A DNA stretch of 64,000 nt from CAVWUA01 sp963758025 (GTDB taxonomy: Bacteria; Planctomycetota; Planctomycetia; Isosphaerales; Isosphaeraceae). The stretch lies in assembly GCA_963758025.1 (NCBI GenBank), contig CAVWUA010000001.1:620001-684000 (forward strand). Direction: 5' to 3'. The position numbers were made by a program, and so were the translations under genes. The notes under the pieces were generated by a model. The model was not told the origin of the DNA. It ran no database searches and saw only the letters and a list, made by a program, of their open reading frames with translations. This document shows positions 18,475 to 27,758 of this stretch, in pieces (the first letter of the stretch is position 1; each line of letters starts with the position of its first letter).

Positions 18475-19290
18475 TCAATTCGGATTGGTTAAGGGGATCA
18501 CCGGAGGCGGAGGAGCGTTGGTCACGCCGAAGGCGGAGACGCCCGTCGTGATTGGATTCGCGGCCGGTTCCGGAGCCGATGTGCTGACGGGGCCGCTCAT
18601 CTTGGTCTGGAGTACCTCGATGGCCGCCTGGAGCTGATGGACCGCGTGTGAACAGCCCTGGGGATTCCCCGAGTAGGAAAAACTGTTCGCCCGAAGTCGT
18701 CCCAGCGATCGGTCGTACACGGTGACGTAAACCTGCTCGATGAAGTTGGCCGGCGGACCACCGCAATGCCCTTGCAGGTGGTCTAGCTCGCCGGAATGGA
18801 GAACGTCCATCAAGGGTTTCAGGGCGTCCGGCTTGACCTTGTGTACTCCTTCGCTGTCGATCACCGTGCCATCCGAATACACCTGAAGAAACATGCCGAA
18901 CTGCTTGCCGTCGTTGGCTCGTCCCAGCGAGACGTGCGTCAACAGCGGGTCGGCCTCGGTCGCGGCATGGCTGACCCTTGGCTGCGGGCGGATTCGCGCT
19001 TCCGGAGCCGACGGACCGGCCCCGACGTCCGCCATCAAGGGTGGGGTCGTCGGCGCTGGTGTCGATGGCCCGAGCAGCGACGGCGTGGCAGCGGGTGATC
19101 GCGGCGCGGGGAACGTCGGTTTCGGTTCGGGACGGTTCGGAGCCGAGGCATTGCTGTTATTCCCGAACCGGAACAAACGGCCCAGGCCGCGCGGTTCCTC
19201 TCCGCGGCCGTCCTGGGCACCCAGCCCGAGGGCCAGTATCGTCAAGGTCGCCAGGGTTGCTCCCAGCGGCTTCTGAATATGAGGGCGCAT
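18475..19290 (-). CDS. Secreted Pro-rich hypothetical protein
   Basis: 271 residues from the ATG at 19290, which follows GGAGGTCGGCG. An N-terminal signal peptide (LGATLATLTILALGLGAQDG) leads to a disordered stretch rich in Pro, Ala, Ser and Thr (about residues 40-100). A folded portion follows, with FGMFLQVYSDGTVIDSEGVH, HCGGPPANFIEQVYVTVYDR and SGNPQGCSHAVHQLQAAIEVLQ. Two Cys residues (HCGG and GCSH) may form a disulfide. No family is recognised. It is the last gene of the minus-strand block. Confidence 0.7.
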   Translation of the reverse strand: MRPHIQKPLGATLATLTILALGLGAQDGRGEEPRGLGRLFRFGNNSNASAPNRPEPKPTFPAPRSPAATPSLLGPSTPAPTTPPLMADVGAGPSAPEARIRPQPRVSHAATEADPLLTHVSLGRANDGKQFGMFLQVYSDGTVIDSEGVHKVKPDALKPLMDVLHSGELDHLQGHCGGPPANFIEQVYVTVYDRSLGRLRANSFSYSGNPQGCSHAVHQLQAAIEVLQTKMSGPVSTSAPEPAANPITTGVSAFGVTNAPPPPVIPLTNPN

Positions 19291-19612
19291 CGCCGACCTC
19301 CTTGTCGGAATCGCTCGCGTTGTCTCCACCCGGCCAACGGACCCTCGGACGTGTCCGATGGGCCCACCACTCCTTGTGGTCGGGTCTCTAGACACCTCTT
19401 ATCGTCCGGCACGTCTCGCAACCTTGGCAGAACCGTCCGATCCCGACCTTTGCTCTGGCCGAAAATGCGTCGGGTTTTCTTCTCCCGACGTGCGCAGCGA
19501 AACGGTCGGATCGAACGACAGGCCGACCCTGGAGCGGTGGTCCGCCCCGCCAGGGTCCAGCCTGTCGACAATCCGACCGGGTGGCGATCGAGGATCGTCC
19601 GTCGGCTGGGGC
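19291..19612. other. Intergenic region, 322 bases
   Basis: No convincing gene on either strand. It lies downstream of the FlgM-like gene and upstream of the secreted protein. Two short hairpins are visible: TCGGAC-GT-GTCCGA near 19335-19350 and ACCAC/GTGGT near 19368-19380. Confidence 0.4.
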
Positions 19613-19897
19613 TTACCAGCCGTGGAACTCGTCGAGAAGCCGATCGAGCGCGAGGTCGAGCTTCTCGGGTGTTTCGTAGGTGCCCGAGGCGATCTGCTGG
19701 CGGATCTCGGCCACCTTCTCGTGACGGATCTCGGGCAGGCGGCCGATGCCGTCGAGCATCTGGCCCAGGGGCGAAATCTCAACCCGATCACGCGGGGCAC
19801 CTGCTTGCACCGTATGGCCTGCGTCCACACGGAATTCCGCGAGTCGAGGGTTGATCGGTTGGGGACCCTGGGTCCCCCCGGCGCCTTGAATTTCCAT
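19613..19897 (-). CDS. flgM: FlgM-like anti-sigma-28 factor
   Basis: 94 residues from the ATG at 19897, behind AGGGAGACTC. The C-terminal half has the FlgM signature: RVEISPLGQMLDGIG, then KVAEIRQQIASGTYETP and the helix EKLDLALDRLLDEF. In flagellated bacteria FlgM binds and inhibits sigma-28 and is exported through the hook-basal body. The N-terminal half is Gly/Pro-rich and disordered. No flagellar or sigma-28 gene is in the window, so it is an orphan here. Its next neighbour upstream is mlaD. Confidence 0.8.
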   Translation of the reverse strand: MEIQGAGGTQGPQPINPRLAEFRVDAGHTVQAGAPRDRVEISPLGQMLDGIGRLPEIRHEKVAEIRQQIASGTYETPEKLDLALDRLLDEFHGW

Positions 19898-20141
19898 CGT
19901 GAGTCTCCCTTCAGTTGCTGGGGCCGGCGGTTTCGCGGCCGGTATCGCTGTGGATCTCGTGGCCCCGTTCTCGGTCGGTTTCCGAGATCGTTCCGGCTCG
20001 CGACGGCCCGTCGGCATCCGCCGCCTGGGCCTTCCGTCTCTCGAGCCTCCACAGTCTTATGATCGGCCGGAACCTGGGTGGAATTTGAGTCAAAAGCCGA
20101 AAATCGGGCACGTCTCCTACACGAATCCTTCCAGAGAGGTC

Positions 20142-21419
20142 TCAGCGGCGTGGACGGGTGTTCTCCTGAAGCCCCTCAGCGAGCTGTCGCGTGGCCTCGT
20201 CCATCTTTCCGGCGACCTCCCATGTCCGCTTGAACAGCAGATCGTAAGCCTCACGCTCCCGGGGGGTCATCTCCGCGACCGGCTTCTTTCGCATGGAGTC
20301 GAGCATCTGGATCGAATCCTGAAGTTCCTTGGCCCCCAGCATAAAGGTATTGGCGGCGTCGTACACCTCCTGAGCGCGGATGTCTTCCTTGGTCGGCTTG
20401 TAGAAGGGGCTCAGGTAGAAGGGATTGCCATAGAGCTTTCCCACGAGCTTGACGCCGAAGTCGCTGGCGTCGCGTACATTGGAGATCGTCCGGTCGATGT
20501 TCGGACGGTTCTTCAACATCAGATCGTTGCTCTGGCTGGTGAGCGTCTGGGCCTGCGCCAGGACGCCGTCCAGGCGGTTGCGCGTCGTCTCGAAGCCGTC
20601 GAGCATGGCATCGATTTTCGGCCCGTCCTTGGCGGTGAAGTTGTGGACATCGGTGGTGATGCCATCAATGTTCTTGAGGGTCGATTGGAGCACCGGCCGA
20701 TTCTCAGCGAGCATGGTATCGAGCTGAGCCGTCACGGCGTTGAGTCGGTTGACCGTCTCCTCGATCTTCGCAGGATCGACGCGCTGAGCGATCTGCTCGA
20801 CGCGTCCGACGGTCGCCTCGATCGCGGGGCGGGCGGTCTCGGCAGTGTCGCGGACATTCGCCGCCGTCTCCTGAAGCGAGGAGAGGATCTGCCGCAGTCG
20901 CGGGCCGGCGGAATCGACCGTGGCGCGGACTTCGGCAATCGTATGGCTAAGGTGTTTCCGCTCGACCGGGCCGAGACCAACCTGCTCCAGCACCGGGTCG
21001 AAGAAGGACGACTCGACCCCTTGCACGAGCTGACCGGGGACCAGGGCCACGGCCGATCGGCCGGACGAGACGACGTTGACGATGCTCTGCCCTGTGAGGC
21101 TCGGCTGGATCGTAACCTGGACATCCTGCCGCAGTTTCGCCGCCAGCTCTTCTGGCAAGGAAAGTTTCACCCGCGCCCGTAGTTCTCCCTCGACCGTCGT
21201 CAGATCGACGGCCGAGACGCGTCCGGCATCCAGGCCCGCGATGCGCACCGGACAGCCGGGGCGGATACCCTGGCCGTCCCGGAAGACGACGTCGATCGTC
21301 CGTTGGGAGGCGAGGAACCCCGGCCCGCCGCCCGCCAGCGACACCAATCCCATCGCGCCGGCCAGGCTGACGGCCACGATCAGGCCCACCCGGATCTCTC
21401 TCCACGAGGTTCGTCTCAT
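20142..21419 (-). CDS. mlaD: MlaD/MCE-family lipid-transport substrate-binding protein
   Basis: 425 residues. One N-terminal membrane helix (IRVGLIVAVSLAGAMGLVSLAGG) is followed by a single MCE domain (TIDVVFRDGQGIRPGCPVRI, AGLDAGRVSAVDL, VQVTIQPSLTGQSIVNVVSSG). A long helical region then runs from about residue 140 to the end, with heptad-like hydrophobic spacing (VDSAGPRLRQILSSLQETA, AIEATVGRVEQIAQRV). MCE proteins form hexameric rings and channels that carry phospholipids across the periplasm. The ATG at 21419 lies behind GGGGAGGG. The upstream gene encodes the MlaE permease. The ATPase MlaF is not in the window. Confidence 0.85.
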   Translation of the reverse strand: MRRTSWREIRVGLIVAVSLAGAMGLVSLAGGGPGFLASQRTIDVVFRDGQGIRPGCPVRIAGLDAGRVSAVDLTTVEGELRARVKLSLPEELAAKLRQDVQVTIQPSLTGQSIVNVVSSGRSAVALVPGQLVQGVESSFFDPVLEQVGLGPVERKHLSHTIAEVRATVDSAGPRLRQILSSLQETAANVRDTAETARPAIEATVGRVEQIAQRVDPAKIEETVNRLNAVTAQLDTMLAENRPVLQSTLKNIDGITTDVHNFTAKDGPKIDAMLDGFETTRNRLDGVLAQAQTLTSQSNDLMLKNRPNIDRTISNVRDASDFGVKLVGKLYGNPFYLSPFYKPTKEDIRAQEVYDAANTFMLGAKELQDSIQMLDSMRKKPVAEMTPREREAYDLLFKRTWEVAGKMDEATRQLAEGLQENTRPRR

Positions 21420-21534
21420 CGGGGTTCCCTCCCCATTGGTAGATTTCCGTCTGATGGCTGGCTGTTGTGCGTTGCGATTCGGATGGAGAGTTTGATTATC
21501 ACGGCAAGGGACCACCGAACGTTCTTTCCGCGGC

Positions 21535-22419
21535 TCAAGGTGCCACGACGTCGGGACCGAACGGGGCGCTGCCGAGGTAAGCCAGGGTGAACCAGCTTCC
21601 GTTGATCATCAGGATTCCGACCGCCGAGAGGCAAGCCGCCCGGCAGGCGGCGACGCGGGTGGAACCGGGCTCGTCCCCCCGTCGCAGCCCTTCCTCGCAG
21701 GCGAACAGGGCCGAAACCAGAGCGAAGGCCGATCCCTTGAACACCAGGCCGATGACGTCGATCGGCCGGAGCATCACCAGGAACTTGCCGAGGAAGATCG
21801 CTGGGGCGACATGCAGCATCGACCGTGAGACGAGCAAGCCGATCGTACTCCCGACCAGCATCCCAACCAGGGCCAGCACCGGCCCACTCAGAGCCGCCGC
21901 CAGCAGTCGGACCGCCGCCAGCCGCGCCGGCTCGGGTGTGATTCGCTCATCGGGACGCTGGCCACGAACCACATCGCGGTCGGGCACGGTCAAGGGGTCG
22001 CCGTCTAGCCCGACGTGCGAACCGCGAAGCTCCGGCACGATCCTCGCGGCGAGCAGGCCGGCGATGGTCATCCCGCTGGCGATCGGGGCGAGATTTCGCA
22101 GCAAACCGAGGGCGACGACCGCGCCGACAGCCTCGGTGAAGGTCGCGTGGAAGTACGCCTGCATCGCCAGAAAGGAGCCGAGCGGCACATGGACCAGGAA
22201 CACCAGGGGCAGGCCCATGCCCAGCATCCCGTCCATTTGCCGGGTCAACGCCACACGCAGGGGAGGGACGGCCCCTCGGGGACGCACCAGAGCCCTCGCG
22301 GCCGAAGCGGCCAGGAGGGCCGTCTCACCGAGATAGGCGAGCGGGATGAGAATCACGCCGATCGGTCCCCGCAACATTGCGGGCGGGCGAGACAGCGGCG
22401 GGGCGTGGTTGGTCGTCAT
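21535..22419 (-). CDS. mlaE: MlaE-family ABC transporter permease
   Basis: 294 residues with several membrane helices: VILIPLAYLGETALLAASAA, GMLGMGLPLVFLVHVPLGSF, VGAVVALGLLRNLAPIASGM and the terminal ACLSAVGILMINGSWFTLAYL. The RNLAPIASGMTIAGLLAARIV block with the EL following is the conserved MlaE coupling motif. A hydrophilic insert near residues 135-165 (GSHVGLDGDPLTVPDRDVVRG) replaces the usual shorter loop. It forms an operon with mlaD downstream. A MlaF ATPase must be encoded elsewhere. Confidence 0.85.
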   Translation of the reverse strand: MTTNHAPPLSRPPAMLRGPIGVILIPLAYLGETALLAASAARALVRPRGAVPPLRVALTRQMDGMLGMGLPLVFLVHVPLGSFLAMQAYFHATFTEAVGAVVALGLLRNLAPIASGMTIAGLLAARIVPELRGSHVGLDGDPLTVPDRDVVRGQRPDERITPEPARLAAVRLLAAALSGPVLALVGMLVGSTIGLLVSRSMLHVAPAIFLGKFLVMLRPIDVIGLVFKGSAFALVSALFACEEGLRRGDEPGSTRVAACRAACLSAVGILMINGSWFTLAYLGSAPFGPDVVAP

Positions 22420-22458
22420 GGCGTGGTCCTCCTTGACCCGCGTCGGATGGCCGAGACT

Positions 22459-22818
22459 TTACGGTATCCTCCGGTTCTTGGCCAGACCGGCTTGCCGGCC
22501 GTCCCACCACGATCGCCAGCGCGCCACCCCCTGCCCTCGTTCGACGGGATCACCCCAGGGGACGTAACCGAAGTCCAGCCCCGTCCTTTGTTTGAGGTTC
22601 TCGTGCGCGGAGAGTCGCACCACGGGGTCAGGGTCGTTCAACCGGTCGAGCAACGCGGGGATGACCACCGATTCCGGCAGTTCCTCACCCAGGTTCACCG
22701 CGCGGGCTCGGACCAGTGGGGCGGGGTCCGTCAGGTCGAAGAATTTGCGGGGAGCGATCGAGCAGCCCAGATTCAGGGCCAGCAACACGAGCCAGGGCCA
22801 ACCGCGACGCCCGCTCAT
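22459..22818 (-). CDS. Small HEAT-repeat lipoprotein
   Basis: 119 residues with a lipoprotein signal peptide: MSGRRGWPWLVLLALNLGC, with the lipobox Cys near residue 19. One HEAT-like repeat is visible (VIPALLDRLNDPDPVVRLSAHENLKQRTG), preceded by a related DPAPLVRARAVNLG helix. The C-terminal WRSWWDGRQ is common in planctomycete HEAT lipoproteins. It lies 39 bases upstream of mlaE on the same strand and may be co-transcribed, suggesting a link to envelope lipid transport. Confidence 0.7.
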   Translation of the reverse strand: MSGRRGWPWLVLLALNLGCSIAPRKFFDLTDPAPLVRARAVNLGEELPESVVIPALLDRLNDPDPVVRLSAHENLKQRTGLDFGYVPWGDPVERGQGVARWRSWWDGRQAGLAKNRRIP

Positions 22819-22955
22819 GAATCCCCCTCCTCGACCAGATTTCTTTTGAATCGTCCTCTGGAGTCAAGCGCAACCGGCAACGCGCCGCATCCCTTCCGGA
22901 AACGGCCCGGACGATAAACCAACCCGCTTATCCCGTCAACGCCAACAGCTTGTGG

Positions 22956-23636
22956 TCAGGGTTCCCGGGCGCGGCGAACCTCGTTGACGAGGTCATGGGC
23001 CTGGCGTATCGGCTCGGGAAGGCGGTATTTTCCCGAGAGGGACAGGACCAGCTCGACAGCCCCCTCCAGGTCGCAAAGGTGCCCGGGGGAGATGAACAGC
23101 GGCTTGACGCGGTTCTTCGTCCGCACGACCGCGCCGATGACCTCGCCCCGATCGACCAGCGGACTGCGTGCGCCCCGGTTCAGACCGGGTTCCTCGAACT
23201 GACCGCAGAGCCGGCTCTTGGCGCAGCCGATCGTGGGCAGGCCGAGCCAGAGCCCCAGATGGCTGGCGATCCCCAGCCGCCTCGGATGGGCGATCCCCTG
23301 GCCGTCGCACAGGACCACGTCGGGCGTGGTCTTCAGTTGCCGAAAGGCGTCCAGGAGCGCGGGGGCTTCGCGGAAGGAGAGCAAGCCGGGAACATAGGGG
23401 AAGCTGGCTGGACCGGCAACCTCGGTCTTCTCGACGATCTCGCCCGTTCCGACACGGACAACAACCACCGCGGCATACAAATTCGGGCTACTCCGGTTGT
23501 ACGAGACGTCGGCGGCCGCCAGTGTTTCCCAGTTGGGAAGCGGTCGGCTCGTGTCCACCTGGCTGGCCAGCTCGACCTGTAATGCGCGTGCTTCCGGCGC
23601 GCTCAGGTCCCACCGGTGCCGCGGTTCGATCCGCAT
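22956..23636 (-). CDS. nfi: Endonuclease V (deoxyinosine 3' endonuclease)
   Basis: 226 residues. The catalytic motifs are present: AADVSYN near residue 42, then DGQGIAHPRRLGIASHLG and the Lys block CAKSRLCG, followed by GAVVRTKNRVKPLFISPGH. The enzyme cuts the second phosphodiester bond 3' of inosine, repairing deaminated adenine. Length is normal and there is no frame break. It stands between mlaE and threonine aldolase without an obvious functional link. Confidence 0.92.
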   Translation of the reverse strand: MRIEPRHRWDLSAPEARALQVELASQVDTSRPLPNWETLAAADVSYNRSSPNLYAAVVVVRVGTGEIVEKTEVAGPASFPYVPGLLSFREAPALLDAFRQLKTTPDVVLCDGQGIAHPRRLGIASHLGLWLGLPTIGCAKSRLCGQFEEPGLNRGARSPLVDRGEVIGAVVRTKNRVKPLFISPGHLCDLEGAVELVLSLSGKYRLPEPIRQAHDLVNEVRRAREP

Positions 23637-23687
23637 CGGGTTGTCCCTTTTTGTCTCGGGCCGCCCGGAATGGGAATCACCACCACT

Positions 23688-24725
23688 TCACGCCGTCGCC
23701 GCGCCCACGACCCGTCGGATCGTCTCGGCGGCCTGTTCGACTTGTTCTCTGGACACGTCCAGATGCGTACACGCCCGGAGGACCTGGGGGCCCAGCGCGC
23801 TGATGAGAACCCCCTCGGATCGGAGCCGGGCTTGGACCTCCTGCGCCGTACCGATGGCGGGGTCCACGGCGATCCAGACCAGGTTCGTCTCGACCGGCCC
23901 GGACTCCAGCGCAAGCCCCTCGGTGGCCTCGACGGCCTCGGCCAGGAGCTGGGCGTTCGCATGGTCCTCGGCCAGACGCTCGACGTGATGCTCCAGCGCG
24001 AAGAGTGCCGCCGCCGCGATCACTCCCGCCTGTCGCATTCCACCGCCGAGAACCTTGCGAAGTCGATGAGCCTTGCCGATCATCTCCGTGGAACCCGCAA
24101 GGGCCGATCCGACCGGCGCGCCCAGACCTTTCGAGAAGCAGACCGAAACCGTATCGAAATGCCGTCCCCACTCCGCCGCCGGCACGCCTGAGGCCACAAC
24201 CGCGTTAAACAGCCGGGCCCCGTCGAGGTGCATCGCCAGGTCGTTCGACCGGGCCCACGCGGCGATCTCCGCCACGGAATCGAACGGATGGACCCGCCCG
24301 CCTCCCCGGTTGTGCGTGTTTTCCAGGCAGACGAGCCGGGTACGGACGTAATGGCTGTCATCGGGCCGGATCTTCTCCGCCAGATCGGCCTTCGACAGGA
24401 CGCCGCGATCGCCAGAAATTGTCCGCGCGGTCACTCCCCAGAGCCGGGCAATCCCGCCCCCTTCCCAGACATAGACGTGCGCCGACGACTCGCAGAGCAG
24501 CTCATCCCCCGATCCGGCATGCGCCCCGACGGCAATCTGATTGGCCATCGTCCCGGAAGGGACGAAGAGGGCGGCCTCCTTGCCCAGCATCTCCGCCAGG
24601 CGGCATTCCAGTTTCTGGACGGTCGGATCTTCCCCGTACACATCGTCCCCGACCTCCGCCTCGGCCATCGCCCGTCGCATCGGGGCGGTCGGCCTGGTCA
24701 CGGTGTCGGATCGCAGATCAATCAT
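23688..24725 (-). CDS. Low-specificity L-threonine aldolase
   Basis: PLP fold-type I enzyme that splits threonine to glycine and acetaldehyde. Visible blocks are IDLRSDTVTRPTAPMRRAM at the start, VGDDVYGEDPTVQKLE, ALFVPSGTMANQIAV, and LHLDGARLFNA as MHLDGARLFNAVVASG. The PLP lysine is in SVCFSKGLGAPVGSALAG. 345 residues from the ATG at 24725, behind GAGGGACGG. The in-frame codon further upstream (24767) would add a poorly conserved tail. Confidence 0.92.
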   Translation of the reverse strand: MIDLRSDTVTRPTAPMRRAMAEAEVGDDVYGEDPTVQKLECRLAEMLGKEAALFVPSGTMANQIAVGAHAGSGDELLCESSAHVYVWEGGGIARLWGVTARTISGDRGVLSKADLAEKIRPDDSHYVRTRLVCLENTHNRGGGRVHPFDSVAEIAAWARSNDLAMHLDGARLFNAVVASGVPAAEWGRHFDTVSVCFSKGLGAPVGSALAGSTEMIGKAHRLRKVLGGGMRQAGVIAAAALFALEHHVERLAEDHANAQLLAEAVEATEGLALESGPVETNLVWIAVDPAIGTAQEVQARLRSEGVLISALGPQVLRACTHLDVSREQVEQAAETIRRVVGAATA

Positions 24726-25013
24726 CGAGCCGTCCCTCACATCCGGGTCCCGATCGTGTCGGCCCACAAGCCCGTTCCAGAGCGGGTTGCCACCACAACT
24801 TCCGGGATTGTACTACGAACGAGAGCGTCTTGTCCCCTGTTATCAGGAGGAGCCAAAGTCGGAGCGGGATCGATGCCGGGGCCACTCGTGGCCGATTCGC
24901 AGGGGAGTTGACCGTGCTGGGAGCGACGGTTAGCCTCGGGAACGTCGTGCGAGTTCGTTCCGGTGTGGCTGGAACCGATGCGACTCGACCGGAGCGGAGA
25001 TCCTCCGAATCCC

Positions 25014-26387
25014 ATGACGACGACCCTCAACATCGCCCGGCTCGACAGTTCCCGAACCGATGCGCTGGAAATCATTCTCAGGTTGCGGCGGGAGGCGATC
25101 CTTTACGGAAACGGGATCGGCACGACGGAAGAAGCACGAAACGACGACACGGACGACGATCCGTTAATGATCAAGCATGTCGTTGCGCGAATATGCGACG
25201 ATGTGAAACGCCGCGGTCTCGACGCGGTGCTGGAATACACGGCGCAACGCGACCACGTGATGCTCGACCCGGAGTCGGTTCGTGTCTCGGCCGACGATCT
25301 GGCCTCGGCCTATGGGGTCGCCGATCCGGCGTACCTGCGGACGATCCGCCGCGTGCGCGACAACATCATGACCTTTCAAGCGGGCATCTTGCACCGCGAC
25401 GCAACCATGCGGCGCGCGTCCGGGTTTGAACTGACCTTGCGTTATCGCCCCTTGCGACGGATCGGCATCTGTATTCCTGGCACACGTGCCGCTCACCTGT
25501 CCGGCCTCCTGATGACCGTCGTCCCCGCGCAAGCGGCGGGGGTCGAGCAGATTGCGGTGGTCGTTCCTCCCACGGAGTTCGGTGGGTACCACCTCGACCT
25601 GCTGGCCGCCTGCCATGCGTTGGGAGTGACCGAGGTTTACCGGATCAGCGGTCCCCAGGCCGTCGCGGCGCTCGCGTATGGTGTCGAGGGAATCGCGCCG
25701 GTGGACAAGATCGTCGGCCCGGGAAATCTGTTCGTGAACCTGGCCAAGCAGCATGTGTTTGGTACGGTCGATATCGACGGAATCGGCACGCCGCGTGATG
25801 AAGTGCTCCTGGCCGACTGGACGGCCGACCCTCAGCACCTCGCCGTCGATCTCATCGGCCAGGCCGAGCCGGACCCGACGGTCACCATCCTGATGACCTG
25901 GGAAGCCGACCTGATCGACCGCGTGGCCGATGCACTGGCCCAGCGACTCGCCCACCGGGATGGCCACCTCACCCGTCAGCATCTCGAACGCTTCGGCGTC
26001 TTGATCCTCGTTCGTGACGCGGACGAAGCCCTGGACCTGGTGAATCAAATCGCGCCGGAGCGGTTGCAAATCTCCACGTCCGATCCCCAACAACTGGCCG
26101 AGCGGGTGGAGAACGCCGGCACGATCTTCCTCGGCCACGACACGCCTACGGCGGTCGGAGACTACGCCGCCGGCCCCTCCAACGTGCTACCGGCCGGTGG
26201 AACGGCGCGCTGGGCCTCCGGGCTTTGCGCCAATGACTTCCTGAAACGGAGCAGTCTGATTCATGTCGATCACCGTTCCCTGACTCGGCTCGCCAACGAC
26301 ATCCGTGTCCTGGCCGACAAGGAAGGGCGGACGGCTCACCGAGACAGCGTCGATATCCGGTTGGAGGACCGACCGGATGGAGAATGA
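25014..26387 (+). CDS. hisD: Histidinol-dehydrogenase paralog with three active-site His replaced
   Basis: 457 residues covering the whole HisD fold: RRIGICIPGTRAAHLSGLLM, ISGPQAVAALAYG, VDKIVGPGNLFVNLAKQHV and the terminal RTAHRDSV. By comparison with Escherichia coli HisD from memory, zinc ligands Gln259, Asp360 and His419 correspond to Q283, D383 and H442 and are kept. The fourth ligand His262 is P286 (QAEP), general base His327 is R350 (APERL), and His367 is N390 (SNVLP). These are single codon changes with no frame break around them. Normal four-electron oxidation of histidinol is therefore doubtful, and a different dehydrogenase activity or a regulatory role is possible. No other his gene is nearby. 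It overlaps the start of the next gene. Confidence 0.85.
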   Translation: MTTTLNIARLDSSRTDALEIILRLRREAILYGNGIGTTEEARNDDTDDDPLMIKHVVARICDDVKRRGLDAVLEYTAQRDHVMLDPESVRVSADDLASAYGVADPAYLRTIRRVRDNIMTFQAGILHRDATMRRASGFELTLRYRPLRRIGICIPGTRAAHLSGLLMTVVPAQAAGVEQIAVVVPPTEFGGYHLDLLAACHALGVTEVYRISGPQAVAALAYGVEGIAPVDKIVGPGNLFVNLAKQHVFGTVDIDGIGTPRDEVLLADWTADPQHLAVDLIGQAEPDPTVTILMTWEADLIDRVADALAQRLAHRDGHLTRQHLERFGVLILVRDADEALDLVNQIAPERLQISTSDPQQLAERVENAGTIFLGHDTPTAVGDYAAGPSNVLPAGGTARWASGLCANDFLKRSSLIHVDHRSLTRLANDIRVLADKEGRTAHRDSVDIRLEDRPDGE

Positions 26388-27132
26388 GGCGGTCATGAAT
26401 GCGTTCATTACTTCCGGACGCGCACCGAAACTCCTTCGACGTTTCCGCCGCCATCGCTGGCTGGGAGTGGGACTCCTCGTCCTGCTTGTGACGATCTGCT
26501 GGTCGTTCTGGTGGGTTTACTCTGCCCACATTCTCGCCAGTTCCGCCATCACGTTCGAAGGGGGATGGGTGAATTGGGGCATTGGCCGGGATACCTGGAA
26601 AGTCGGCGGGGCGACGCTCGTCAACCTTTCTCAGCACGGAGGCCGCTCCCACTGGAATGACGAGACCCTTTCGTGGGTCGGCGACCTGCACCGGGTCAAT
26701 GCGCTGAACCTGAGCGGCTGCGCGAACGTCACGGATAAGGGTCTGAAGGTGCTGGAGAAATTGCCGCACTTGCAGAGCCTCGACCTCAGCCGCACGGTTG
26801 CTGATCCGTCCTATGGGGGGAAACCCCTGACCGACGCGTCGCTGAAGCACGTGGAACACCTGACCGAACTGAAAGAACTCATTCTCGATGGGAACAACAT
26901 CACCGATCGAGGCATGAGTCACCTGTCGCGCCTGGCGAATCTCGAAATGCTCAGCCTCCGCGAGACGCGGATCACCGACGACGGTCTCCAGGCATTACGC
27001 GGTCTCAAGAATCTTCAGTTCCTTGATGTTCGCGGAACGGCCGTTACCCTGGAGGGCACCACGGAACTTCTCGATGAGATTCCTGGGCTGGAAATCACCC
27101 AGGACCCGCGGACACCCGACCACGTTCGTTGA
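26377..27132 (+). CDS. Membrane-anchored leucine-rich-repeat protein
   Basis: 251 residues. Residues about 28-50 form a membrane helix (WLGVGLLVLLVTICWSFWWV). The outer part carries four to five LRR units of the cysteine-containing type: VNALNLSGCANVTDKGLKVL, LQSLDLSRTVADPSYGG, LKELILDGNNITDRGMSHL, LEMLSLRETRITDDGLQAL and LQFLDVRGTAVTLEG. Its ATG lies inside the 3' end of the HisD-like gene, with GGAGGA upstream, so translation is probably coupled. Its role may be protein-protein contact outside the cell membrane. Confidence 0.8.
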   Translation: MENEAVMNAFITSGRAPKLLRRFRRHRWLGVGLLVLLVTICWSFWWVYSAHILASSAITFEGGWVNWGIGRDTWKVGGATLVNLSQHGGRSHWNDETLSWVGDLHRVNALNLSGCANVTDKGLKVLEKLPHLQSLDLSRTVADPSYGGKPLTDASLKHVEHLTELKELILDGNNITDRGMSHLSRLANLEMLSLRETRITDDGLQALRGLKNLQFLDVRGTAVTLEGTTELLDEIPGLEITQDPRTPDHVR

Positions 27133-27157
27133 ACAACCGAGAGAAAGACCCCGGCCG

Positions 27158-27671
27158 ATGCCTGTCCATCCCGCGAAGATCCGACCCTGCCGACCCGACG
27201 ATGCCGAGACGCTCGTGGAGATGATCCGCGAACTGGCCCGTTACGAGCATCTGGAAGACCAGGCGCAGGCCACGCCCGAATTGTTCCGCCAGCACCTTTT
27301 CGGCCCGAAACCCTACGCCGAGGCCCTCCTGGCGGAGGTTCAGGACCATCCAGCCGGCTTCGCGCTGTTCTTTCACACGTTCTCGACGTTCCGGGGCCAA
27401 CCCAGCCTGTACCTGGAGGACCTGTTCGTCCGGACGGAGTACCGGGGTCAGGGGATTGGCAAGTCTCTGCTAACGTCCCTGGCGCGGCTGGCGGTCGATC
27501 GCGGCTGCGGTCGGATGGAATGGGCCGTGCTCGACTGGAACGAGCCATCGATCGGTTTCTACCGCTCGCTCGGTGCGCAAGCCGATGGGCGACTGGACGG
27601 TCTATCGGGTCGATGACGAGGCCCTCACGCGGCTCGCCGCGCTCGCTTCGGAAGACAAGAAGGTTGGTTGA
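27158..27671 (+). CDS. GNAT-family N-acetyltransferase, one frame break
   Basis: Acetyl-CoA-dependent acetyltransferase resembling the spermidine/diamine (SSAT) type: IRPCRPDDAETLVEMIRELA at the start, then LYLEDLFVRTEYRGQGIGKSLL, which holds the acetyl-CoA loop (Q/R-x-x-G-x-G). WNEPSIGFYRSLGAQ is the motif B region. A break near 27582 moves the tail to PMGDWTVYRVDDEALTRLA, stopping at 27671; this is the expected SSAT ending. Unrepaired, the frame ends at 27616. The substrate is inferred only. Confidence 0.82.
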
Positions 27672-27758
27672 AATCGCCGGATTCTGGAAGTGACAGGGTT
27701 GAATGAGTCGGCTGAGAGTCGTTTCCTCTCGGTCTTCCCTTTTTCGGAGGCAACCGCG

